In this document: positions 7,071 through 12,725 of the stretch, piece by piece
How the letters are laid out: each line of letters begins with the position of its first letter
Position numbering within the stretch: position 1 is the stretch's first letter
Assembly (NCBI GenBank): GCA_030596585.1
Contig: JAUVJM010000030.1
Location: forward strand, 1 to 12,725
DNA from: a bacterium
Lineage (GTDB): Bacteria > NPL-UPA2 > JAUVJM01
DNA: 12,725 nucleotides
Direction of reading: 5' to 3'
Made by a program: the position numbers and the translations under genes
Notes under the pieces: model-generated
What the model saw: the letters and a program-made list of their open reading frames with translations, nothing else
What the model was told of the DNA's origin: nothing
Databases searched by the model: none

Positions 7071-7093
7071 CATGCGCCTGCTTCATGTGTCAA
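7064..7093 (-). promoter_or_regulatory. Strong sigma70-type promoter for the porin-DUF4013 unit
   Basis: On the minus strand, TTGACA (7093-7088, perfect -35) is followed by an 18-base spacer and TATATT (7069-7064, 5 of 6). TG-N precedes the -10, which is an extended -10. The start point would be near 7057, giving a leader of about 120 bases before the porin ATG. The -10 lies inside the terminal repeat of the left MITE copy, while the -35 lies outside it. Confidence 0.72.
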
Positions 7094-7113
7094 CCTTTTT
7101 GGCGAATTCTTCA

Positions 7114-9141
7114 TCAGTAATGCAGGACAGTCATCTGGTGACAGGTAAAGGAATCGATTTTCAGGCAAATTCTTCCGTCTTTTTTCTCAAACGGTATTTC
7201 CCTTCCCTGCGGTTCTAATGTTACTTTCTTTATTTCTTTTTCTGTCTTCAGGTTTACTTCGATGTTGTTAAGCGGCAGGAGATCTTCGATTACTTCCACC
7301 GCCGTGCCTACCCTTCCGCTTACGTTCCCGCCTGCAGTGTCCATTTCCCCGCCCCTGTTGATGGTATTGGCATAGAGAAGGTGCAAGACGTAACGGCGGT
7401 TCTGTTCCTGTTCCATGAGTGTTACCCCGGCAGTAGAGGGCAGATTGGTCAGCAATGTCAAATCGCTGCCAAGGAAGGATTTCAGTGCGGCGGCGGCATA
7501 TTCCCTGTAAACTACTGCCCCAAATGCCCGGTAAATCGAAAAGACCGGGTGTGCCAGATACAGGATATTTTCCTTTATCACACCACAGTCATAGCCCGAG
7601 GGCTGGGGTTTTGCCGGCGCGTGCTGATGAGAACAAAAATGCCGGAAGGTACGGTTGAAGTATGGATCATATACCTGTCCCAGCGATTTCCCGCCGGTGG
7701 CTTTGATACGGCAGGATCTCATATACATGACGATGGGCGAAGATGTGAACGAAGGCTGGAGGTCCTGACGGGGCAGGACGTAATCAGGCTGGAATTCGCT
7801 CTCACCTTCATACCTCGCTCCAATATCAAAGAGGAAATCGGATTTGGCGGCATTGAGGCCGCTCTTGCCGGTCAGGAAAATCCTGCCGCCGCCGGCTAAG
7901 CAGCTGTCCAGTTTTTTTCTCAGGTTTTGATTAATGCTGACATCATCGGGTAGAACAAGCATACGATATTTCGAGAAGTCCATTTCAGCATCAATAACGT
8001 CAAAAAGGATATGGCTTTCCAGCAATATCCGGCAGGCGCCGGTGTCGGCATCAGTGCCCCCGTGCTCTTTCGGATTCAGGCTGGAGCTTGATAGAAGTCC
8101 CACGTCAGCAATGTTCTCAACGTTATCACACCACGGCTCTTTCTCTTCCACCTCTCTGTATGCCGCACCAATAATCTCGTAGGTGCTCTCATCCATCCTG
8201 CCATTAGGATGGAGCTGGTCTCCCACACTGCACTTGGCTCCCAGTGCGGTCATGAGCGCACACTCATAGCGTAATGCGTTGGGATGTTTATATCCGCCAA
8301 ACTCACCCCAGGTTGTGTGAAATTTGCCGGTCATGCCTAAGAAATCGAGGTCAAGGTTCTTACAGTATTTGGCTGAAAGAGGGAAATGGTCGTACCCCCA
8401 GCCGCCCGTGGGCAGAGATTCAAGTTCGAGATGACTGAAATATTTCAGGATATCATATCTCCCGCGGCTTATATGTCCGCTGTTATGGAATACAGGCATG
8501 TCAGGATTGTCACAGCGGACTGCCTCGGTTGTTCGTTCGTAGTATTTCTCGAGAGCAATTCTCGAGCAGGCGATGCGGTCATCTTCTTTCACTGCATCAA
8601 GTCCCTGCTTTTCCATTAGCTCAAGGCACCAGCGGCAGCAGCACTGCCCCTGGCTGATGATGTCCAGAAATATCCCGTCTGCTTTTGGAAAAAGGCGCAC
8701 AGTTTCCTTTATTTGTTCACAGAGGTAGTCAAGATAAGGCGAGTTGAAACACATCTTGTGAAATCCGGCCTGGATAATATTCTGTCTCCAGCCGCTGTAG
8801 CGGCCGTCGTGACCGACTTCCCGCCATTGAGGATTATCGTGGGAAGCAACATTGTCCACACCTGCCGAAAGATATATGGGAACGTTTATATCAACCTCTT
8901 TGCACGCATCGAACTGGGCGCGCAGGAGGTCAAAATTCAAGCGGGGATGAATCTTTCCCGCTTTCGTCGGATGGTAGCTCCACCCGTGGTGGCATTTCGA
9001 GAAACAGGTGATGGAATTCACGTGTCCCTTCTTCAGAGCTTCCTGCCACTGCTGTTTGTCAAACTCCGCCCCGATGTCAGGGATATGGGGCGAGGTATGA
9101 AAATCGAGATGAACCTGGCGAAAACGAAGTTTATACTGCAT
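7114..9141 (-). CDS. Glycoside-hydrolase-like protein, GHL6/GH42-type barrel with trimerisation-like domain
   Basis: A 675-residue protein starts at ATG 9141 with tandem AGGAG sites just upstream. It lacks a signal peptide, so it should be cytoplasmic. The N-terminus (RQVHLDFHTSPHI, 8-20) opens a TIM-barrel-like domain to about residue 335. That domain includes GIFLDI (157-162), a Cys cluster at 167, 168, 169 and 172, LELESLPTGGWGYDHF (238-253), and KFHTTWGEFGGYKHP (273-287). Asp160 and Glu239/Glu241 are candidate catalytic acids by position only. Residues about 345-560 look like the Rossmann-like beta-galactosidase trimerisation domain (VGLLSSSSL, YRMLVLPDD, GGGRIFLTG). A beta-rich tail follows. 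This layout matches proteins called hypothetical glycosyl hydrolase 6; some relatives are alpha-L-fucosidases (GH151), but activity here is unproven. The gene stands alone between two inverted MITE-like copies. Confidence 0.78.
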   Translation of the reverse strand: MQYKLRFRQVHLDFHTSPHIPDIGAEFDKQQWQEALKKGHVNSITCFSKCHHGWSYHPTKAGKIHPRLNFDLLRAQFDACKEVDINVPIYLSAGVDNVASHDNPQWREVGHDGRYSGWRQNIIQAGFHKMCFNSPYLDYLCEQIKETVRLFPKADGIFLDIISQGQCCCRWCLELMEKQGLDAVKEDDRIACSRIALEKYYERTTEAVRCDNPDMPVFHNSGHISRGRYDILKYFSHLELESLPTGGWGYDHFPLSAKYCKNLDLDFLGMTGKFHTTWGEFGGYKHPNALRYECALMTALGAKCSVGDQLHPNGRMDESTYEIIGAAYREVEEKEPWCDNVENIADVGLLSSSSLNPKEHGGTDADTGACRILLESHILFDVIDAEMDFSKYRMLVLPDDVSINQNLRKKLDSCLAGGGRIFLTGKSGLNAAKSDFLFDIGARYEGESEFQPDYVLPRQDLQPSFTSSPIVMYMRSCRIKATGGKSLGQVYDPYFNRTFRHFCSHQHAPAKPQPSGYDCGVIKENILYLAHPVFSIYRAFGAVVYREYAAAALKSFLGSDLTLLTNLPSTAGVTLMEQEQNRRYVLHLLYANTINRGGEMDTAGGNVSGRVGTAVEVIEDLLPLNNIEVNLKTEKEIKKVTLEPQGREIPFEKKDGRICLKIDSFTCHQMTVLHY

Positions 9142-9161
9142 AATCTCCTCTCCTTTTTTAA

Positions 9162-9334
9162 AAATATTCAGTCAACCGTGTGTCATAGATGCTTAGGTCT
9201 CGACAAGCTCGAACACTAAACTGTTTATTCTTCGAGTAAGCGGAAGCGCATCGAGAAGATGATGTCTCGACGAACTCAACGCAGGTTCTCGACAAGCTCG
9301 AACAGTAAAGCTTTACACAGTTCACTGAATATTT
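9162..9334 (+). mobile_element. MITE-like element, right copy (non-autonomous, no ORF)
   Basis: About 173 bp with terminal inverted repeats: AAATATTCAGTCAACCGTGT at 9162-9181, against AAATATTCAGTGAACTGTGT read on the minus strand from 9334 (two mismatches in 20). Inside are three copies of a 21-24 base unit built on TCTCGACAAGCTCGAAC, near 9197, 9264 and 9288; the left copy has one. It is inverted relative to the left copy at 6956-7070. It fills most of the gap between etfA and the hydrolase and leaves about 20 bp for the hydrolase ribosome site. I found no convincing promoter for the hydrolase in this gap. Confidence 0.75.
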
Positions 9335-9347
9335 GCTTAACAAGGGT

Positions 9348-10544
9348 TTAATCCTCCCTACCCCTCTTACGTATTTGCGAGAGCAGTTCAGGTATGACTT
9401 CAAAAAGGTCGCCGACGATTCCGTAGGTTGCAACCTTAAGTATAGGTGCGGCGGGGTCTTTATTAATTGCTACGATGATGTCGGAGCTCTGCATGCCTAT
9501 GAGATGCTGGATAGCGCCGGATATGCCGCAGGCAATGTATACCCTCGGTTTTACGGTCTTTCCCGTTTGCCCGACCTGGTGAGAATACGATATCCAGCCG
9601 GCATCAACCGTTGCTCTTGATGCTCCTACTGCGCCGTTCAGTTCCGTGGCAAGTTCCCTGATAAGCGAGAAATTCTTTGCATCTCCCAGACCACGCCCCC
9701 CCGAAACGATTATGTCTGCCTCTACTATGTTGACTGTCGATTCTTTCTCATCTACACGCTTCAGGACTTTTGTTCTGCTCGTGAGTGTTTTACCGTCAAA
9801 GTCTTTTCTGATTACTTTTCCCTGGTGACTATCGTCTCGTTTTGCGGTATCCATAACCTTGTGCCTTACAGTTGCCATTTGGGGACGGTCTGCAGGACAT
9901 ATAATCGTTGCCATGATGTTCCCGCCGAATGCAGGTCGTGTTTGGAGTAAAAGTTTTTTCTCTTTGTCGATTTCAAGACCTGTGCAATCGGCAGTAAGTC
10001 CTGTTTTCAATCTCGTGGCTGCTTTCGGTATGAAAGAGCGCCCGATTGCCGTTGCTCCGGCGAGGACAATTTCGGGTTTATATTGCTTGATGAGTTCGGT
10101 TAGGACATAGGTGTAAGGGTCGTCGTTGAAATCCTTAAGATGCGGGCTTTCCACGAGATACACGCGGTTTGCCCCGTGCGCTATGAGTTTCTGTGCTTCC
10201 GCTTCGATCTCATGACCGAAAAGCACCGCGGAAAGCTCTCCGTCAAGTCCGCTTGCGAGTTTTTTCCCCTCTCCCAGAAGTTCGTATGCGACGCTGGCAA
10301 TTTTACCGTTATGCTGTTCGGCAAAGATCCACACTCCGTGATAACCTTCGGGGATTTCTCGTTCTTTCTTATCCCGGGTGATGAGGATGGCGCCCCGGGG
10401 GCAGGCTTCGACACAAGCTCCGCAGAGCGTGCAGTTGCCGCCTATATTGGCGAGTTTGTCAATGACTTCAATCGCACCGTATGCACAACTCTTGATACAG
10501 AGCTTGCATCCGTTACATTTTTCAGAAATAACTTTTATACCCAT
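9348..10544 (-). CDS. etfA: Electron-transfer flavoprotein alpha subunit with N-terminal 2[4Fe-4S] ferredoxin domain
   Basis: A 398-residue protein starts at ATG 10544, 2 bp after the upstream stop, which suggests translational coupling; the Shine-Dalgarno is weak. Residues 1-55 are a bacterial ferredoxin domain, with Cys10/13/16/20 and Cys38/41/44/48 placed for two [4Fe-4S] clusters. Residues about 70-240 form the ETF alpha N-domain. Residues 280-395 are the FAD-binding domain: SGGRGLG, GASRATVDAGW, HQVGQTGKTV, and the family signature around YIACGISGAIQHL (336-348) with NKDPAAPI. EtfA pairs with EtfB and passes electrons between a dehydrogenase, FAD and another carrier. Ferredoxin-fused EtfA occurs in bifurcating complexes such as caffeyl-CoA reductase-Etf of acetogens, so the clusters may route electrons to or from ferredoxin. 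The partner dehydrogenase is not in the window. No lesion is seen. Confidence 0.95.
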   Translation of the reverse strand: MGIKVISEKCNGCKLCIKSCAYGAIEVIDKLANIGGNCTLCGACVEACPRGAILITRDKKEREIPEGYHGVWIFAEQHNGKIASVAYELLGEGKKLASGLDGELSAVLFGHEIEAEAQKLIAHGANRVYLVESPHLKDFNDDPYTYVLTELIKQYKPEIVLAGATAIGRSFIPKAATRLKTGLTADCTGLEIDKEKKLLLQTRPAFGGNIMATIICPADRPQMATVRHKVMDTAKRDDSHQGKVIRKDFDGKTLTSRTKVLKRVDEKESTVNIVEADIIVSGGRGLGDAKNFSLIRELATELNGAVGASRATVDAGWISYSHQVGQTGKTVKPRVYIACGISGAIQHLIGMQSSDIIVAINKDPAAPILKVATYGIVGDLFEVIPELLSQIRKRGRED

Positions 10545-10546
10545 AA

Positions 10547-11578
10547 TTATTCTTTGTCCACTGGAACGGGTTTGCCTTTCTTCACAGATTCAATCTCTGC
10601 CATTACTACTTTGACTGCATCCCGGGCATCTTCCGGGGTTACAATCTCCGGCTTTTTGTTTTTCCTGATACATCCGAGAAAATAGTCGATTTCGCGCTGA
10701 AATCCGCCGCCGGATGGAATTTTCGGCTCTATCCGTTTGCCGCGAGCTGTGTGAATTACCAGCGTTGGCTTTTTGGATGAGTTGAATTCTACGGTTGCTT
10801 TTTCGAAGATTGCCCTGAATGACATCCGAAACGGGAATGTCGGATGAAATGCCCATCCTCCTTCAGCGGTTATCTGGACGTTCTTCCCGTATCTGTAGTT
10901 TGTAACGATGTGGTCTATTGCTCCGCTCGTTTTACTCATTCCGGCGGAGGAAACCTCTTTTGGGAGACCGAAGCACCAGTTTATGAAATCCGTGTCGTGT
11001 ATGTGAAGGTCAAGGGCAGCTCCTCCGCTCAGTTTCCCCTTCCCGAACCAGTTTTGCCATCCCCATGCAGGAATTGAACCGATACGGCTGAATGTGGCAG
11101 AGTAGAGCCTTCCGAATCTATCGGATTTTACTATCTTTCTGAGCATTTCATATTCGGGCCAGAACCTGATGCAGTGTCCGATCATGAGTTTTTGCCCGGT
11201 TTTCTTCACTGCCTCAAGCATCCTGTCTGCTTCTTTGAGGTTTAAAGCCATCGGTTTCTCGCACATAACGTCCTTGCCTGCCTGAAGAGCTTTGATTGCG
11301 TATCCGGCGTGGAGAAACGTGGGAAGCGTGATGTCAACCAGCTTGACCTGAGGGTCGTTAATGAGGTCATCAGCTTTCTCGTATACTGCAATATCTCTCA
11401 AGTCAACGTTTCCGCCGCTGGGGTCATCAATATTGATGCCGGCGGGTGACTGGAGTCCCTTGAGTTTCTTGACGTTTACGTCGCTGACAGCAACAACTTT
11501 CGATTTGGAGTTCTTTTTGTACACTCCAAAATGCATTTTCCCAATACCACCCAATCCGATGATCCCTACATTGATCAT
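10547..11578 (-). CDS. Gfo/Idh/MocA-family oxidoreductase
   Basis: This 343-residue protein starts at ATG 11578 with a weak GAGAG site about 9-10 bases upstream. GIIGLGGIGKMH (5-16) is the Rossmann NAD(P)-binding loop. CEKPMAL (106-112) holds the family EKP motif, whose Lys (108) usually helps bind substrate and cofactor. SGGAALDLHIHDTDFINW (184-201) is the C-domain active-site segment, with Asp190, His192, His194 and Asp195. Members oxidise or reduce a ring hydroxyl of sugars, inositols or nucleotide sugars; the substrate here cannot be inferred. The protein is soluble and cytoplasmic. It sits between etfB and etfA and is 2 bp upstream of etfA, so these two are co-translated. That position is unusual. 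It may be an accidental insertion, or may feed a sugar-derived pathway that shares the ETF. Confidence 0.93.
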   Translation of the reverse strand: MINVGIIGLGGIGKMHFGVYKKNSKSKVVAVSDVNVKKLKGLQSPAGINIDDPSGGNVDLRDIAVYEKADDLINDPQVKLVDITLPTFLHAGYAIKALQAGKDVMCEKPMALNLKEADRMLEAVKKTGQKLMIGHCIRFWPEYEMLRKIVKSDRFGRLYSATFSRIGSIPAWGWQNWFGKGKLSGGAALDLHIHDTDFINWCFGLPKEVSSAGMSKTSGAIDHIVTNYRYGKNVQITAEGGWAFHPTFPFRMSFRAIFEKATVEFNSSKKPTLVIHTARGKRIEPKIPSGGGFQREIDYFLGCIRKNKKPEIVTPEDARDAVKVVMAEIESVKKGKPVPVDKE

Positions 11579-11620
11579 TTTATGTTTCTCTCGTTGAAAT
11601 AGTGCAGTGTTTCATAATTG

Positions 11621-11664
11621 GTAGCCGCAGGCTTTAGCCTGCGGGTCAGGTGCCTGACCCCTAC
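11621..11664. repeat. Twin-hairpin element with closing stem (third repeat family)
   Basis: CCGCAGGC/GCCTGCGG (11625-11644, TTTA loop) is followed immediately by GTCAGG/CCTGAC (11645-11658). GTAG (11621-11624) and CTAC (11661-11664) can close both into a cloverleaf-like three-way junction. It lies in the leader of the Gfo/Idh gene. The shape is clear; any role in RNA or DNA is unknown. Confidence 0.72.
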
Positions 11665-11700
11665 AGAATAATGGATGCAAAATTAAAAGACAGAGAGTTT

Positions 11701-11797
11701 GTCATTCCCGTCCCGTATCAAGTACGGGGTAAACTGCAGCGGGAATCCAGACTCTGACTATGGATCCTGGATTGCCCGGTCAAGCCGGGCAATGACA
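11701..11797. repeat. dRS3-like composite palindromic element (copy E, with nested hairpin)
   Basis: The right module has arms ATTGCCCGG/CCGGGCAAT around a short loop (11771-11793). The left module begins ATTCCCG (11704) and ends GCGGGAAT (11746). It is enlarged by about 28 bases containing a further hairpin, CCCGTA/TACGGG with loop TCAAG (11712-11728). The element sits between etfB and the Gfo/Idh gene. Confidence 0.78.
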
Positions 11798-11844
11798 AGA
11801 ATTTATATCGCAGTGTACTGGTCACTAACCACTGTCCATTGTTT

Positions 11845-12630
11845 TTACATAAGTTTTGTTTTTCTCAATTCTGCAATCAGTTTACTTGCTTTTTCCTCAA
11901 GAGTTCCTTCAAGTATTTCTCCGCCAGCACGGGGCTGCGGCGTGAAAATGCGGATAACCTGCGTGGGAGAGCCGTTCAAGCCGAATTTTGCTGTATCGCC
12001 CCCGAGTTTCTCAACATCCCAGACGGGTATATCCGCCTTTTTTGCTTTGAGCATGCCTCTCAGGGACGGAAGTCTGGGTTCGTTTATCTCTTTCACGACA
12101 GTGATAACGGAGGGCAGGGACATCTCAATGACGTCGTATCCTTCCTCCATCATTCTCTCTGCCCTGATGTAGTTGTCTCTAATCTCCTCAATTTTGCGCA
12201 CGTAAGCAATGAACGGGATATTCAGCATTTCGGCAATCCCTGGGCCTACCTGGGCGGTGTCGCCGTCAGTAGCCTGTTTCCCGCAAATCACCAGGTCAAA
12301 TTTGCCCATCTGCTTTATTGCTCTCGACAGAGTGTAGGACGTTGCCAGGGTATCTGCTCCGGCAAAAGCTCTGTCGCTCAGGAGTATGCCCTCGTCAATC
12401 CCCATGCCAATTGTTTCCCTGAGAGCTTGTTCTGCCTGAGGCGGCCCCATGGTAAGAGCCGTTACACTTCCGCCGCACCGTTCCCTGATTCTTATACCTT
12501 CTTCCAATGCGTATGTGTCAAAGGGGTTGATTATGCTGGGCACTCCTTCACGCACAAGCGTATTCGTTTCGCTGTTTATCCTTATCTCCGTCGTTTCGGG
12601 AACCTGTTTTATGCAAACAATTATATTCAT
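11845..12630 (-). CDS. etfB: Electron-transfer flavoprotein beta subunit, bifurcating-type signature
   Basis: A 261-residue protein starts at ATG 12630; no clear Shine-Dalgarno is seen, only an A-rich leader. MNIIVCIKQVPET (1-13) is the standard EtfB start. CGKQATDGDTAQVGP (116-130) is the nucleotide-binding loop. The GDTAQVGP form is typical of bacterial/clostridial ETFs that bind FAD here and use NAD(H), whereas mitochondrial-type EtfB has DDDCNQTG and binds AMP. VKEINEPRLPSLRGMLKAKK (179-198) is the ETF beta signature. The C-terminal tail (about 235-261) is the arm that usually wraps around EtfA. Together with the ferredoxin-fused EtfA, this favours an electron-bifurcating ETF, although biochemical proof would be needed. 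It is separated from etfA by the Gfo/Idh gene and repeats. Nothing else is coded in the 95 bp upstream. Confidence 0.95.
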   Translation of the reverse strand: MNIIVCIKQVPETTEIRINSETNTLVREGVPSIINPFDTYALEEGIRIRERCGGSVTALTMGPPQAEQALRETIGMGIDEGILLSDRAFAGADTLATSYTLSRAIKQMGKFDLVICGKQATDGDTAQVGPGIAEMLNIPFIAYVRKIEEIRDNYIRAERMMEEGYDVIEMSLPSVITVVKEINEPRLPSLRGMLKAKKADIPVWDVEKLGGDTAKFGLNGSPTQVIRIFTPQPRAGGEILEGTLEEKASKLIAELRKTKLM

Positions 12631-12669
12631 TTTTTATGCTTGATACTTATATACTCAGGTTTTGTATTC

Positions 12670-12696
12670 TGGATTCCCGTTTTCACGGGAATGACA
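12670..12696. repeat. Single dRS3-like module (copy F)
   Basis: One module, ATTCCC-GTTTTCAC-GGGAAT (12673-12692), preceded by CTGG and followed by GACA. It equals the right half of the composite elements. The left half would lie at lower coordinates, where an A/T-rich leader of etfB stands instead, so this is a half element just upstream of etfB. Confidence 0.8.
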
Positions 12697-12725
12697 AATA
12701 TTCCTTAATTCCCAATTCGTAATTC

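Noticed and set aside
7381..7899. 172-codon open frame on the plus strand
   Set aside because: It is antisense to the hydrolase, shows no family features, and has no ribosome site that sets it apart.
6951..9339. Target-site duplication around the MITE-bracketed block
   Set aside because: The bases just outside (TCGGT on the left, GCTTA on the right) do not match.
9158..9433. Minus-strand 91-codon open frame in the etfA-hydrolase gap
   Set aside because: It lies over the right MITE copy and overlaps the etfA 3' end out of frame; its CVEFVE-type peptide comes from the repeat.
1081..12696. CRISPR array formed by the repeated palindromes
   Set aside because: Copies are far apart, irregularly spaced, variable in sequence, and separated by genes; no cas gene is seen.

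Overview
The window reads as part of a Gram-negative bacterial chromosome, probably from an anaerobic or facultative uncultured lineage. The support is a beta-barrel outer-membrane protein with a signal peptide and a C-terminal Phe, an electron-transfer flavoprotein of the kind associated with flavin-based electron bifurcation, and many dispersed palindromic repeats. No phylum can be assigned from the sequence alone. All ten complete genes and the one partial gene lie on the minus strand, so transcription runs from high to low coordinates. No tRNA, rRNA, CRISPR array, transposase or phage gene is visible. No gene-free stretch exceeds 300 bases, but nearly every gap holds a repeat element.

Right part (12630 down to 9348): etfB, then a Gfo/Idh/MocA sugar-type oxidoreductase, then etfA with a two-cluster ferredoxin domain at its N-terminus. 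The oxidoreductase stop and the etfA start are 2 bp apart. etfB is separated from them by 266 bp carrying two different palindromic elements. The usual adjacent etfBA pair is therefore split.

Middle part (9334 down to 5019): a 675-residue cytoplasmic glycoside-hydrolase-like protein (GHL6/GH42-like architecture) sits between two inverted copies of a MITE-like element (6956-7070 and 9162-9334). Next come an alginate-export-type porin and a DUF4013 membrane protein 18 bp apart, led by a good sigma70-type promoter. Its -10 hexamer falls in the terminal repeat of the left MITE copy.

Left part (4784 down to 1): a J-domain/TPR protein, a CDP-paratose/tyvelose-2-epimerase-like SDR, a GT4 glycosyltransferase, a small membrane-anchored TPR-like protein, and a second NAD-dependent sugar epimerase/dehydratase cut by the window edge. 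Two nucleotide-sugar SDRs plus a GT4 enzyme point to cell-surface polysaccharide synthesis.

I did not find a clear new multi-gene system. The most unusual signals are the MITE-bracketed hydrolase with a promoter overlapping a MITE end, the split etf locus with a ferredoxin-fused EtfA, and at least four unrelated palindromic repeat families filling the intergenic gaps.
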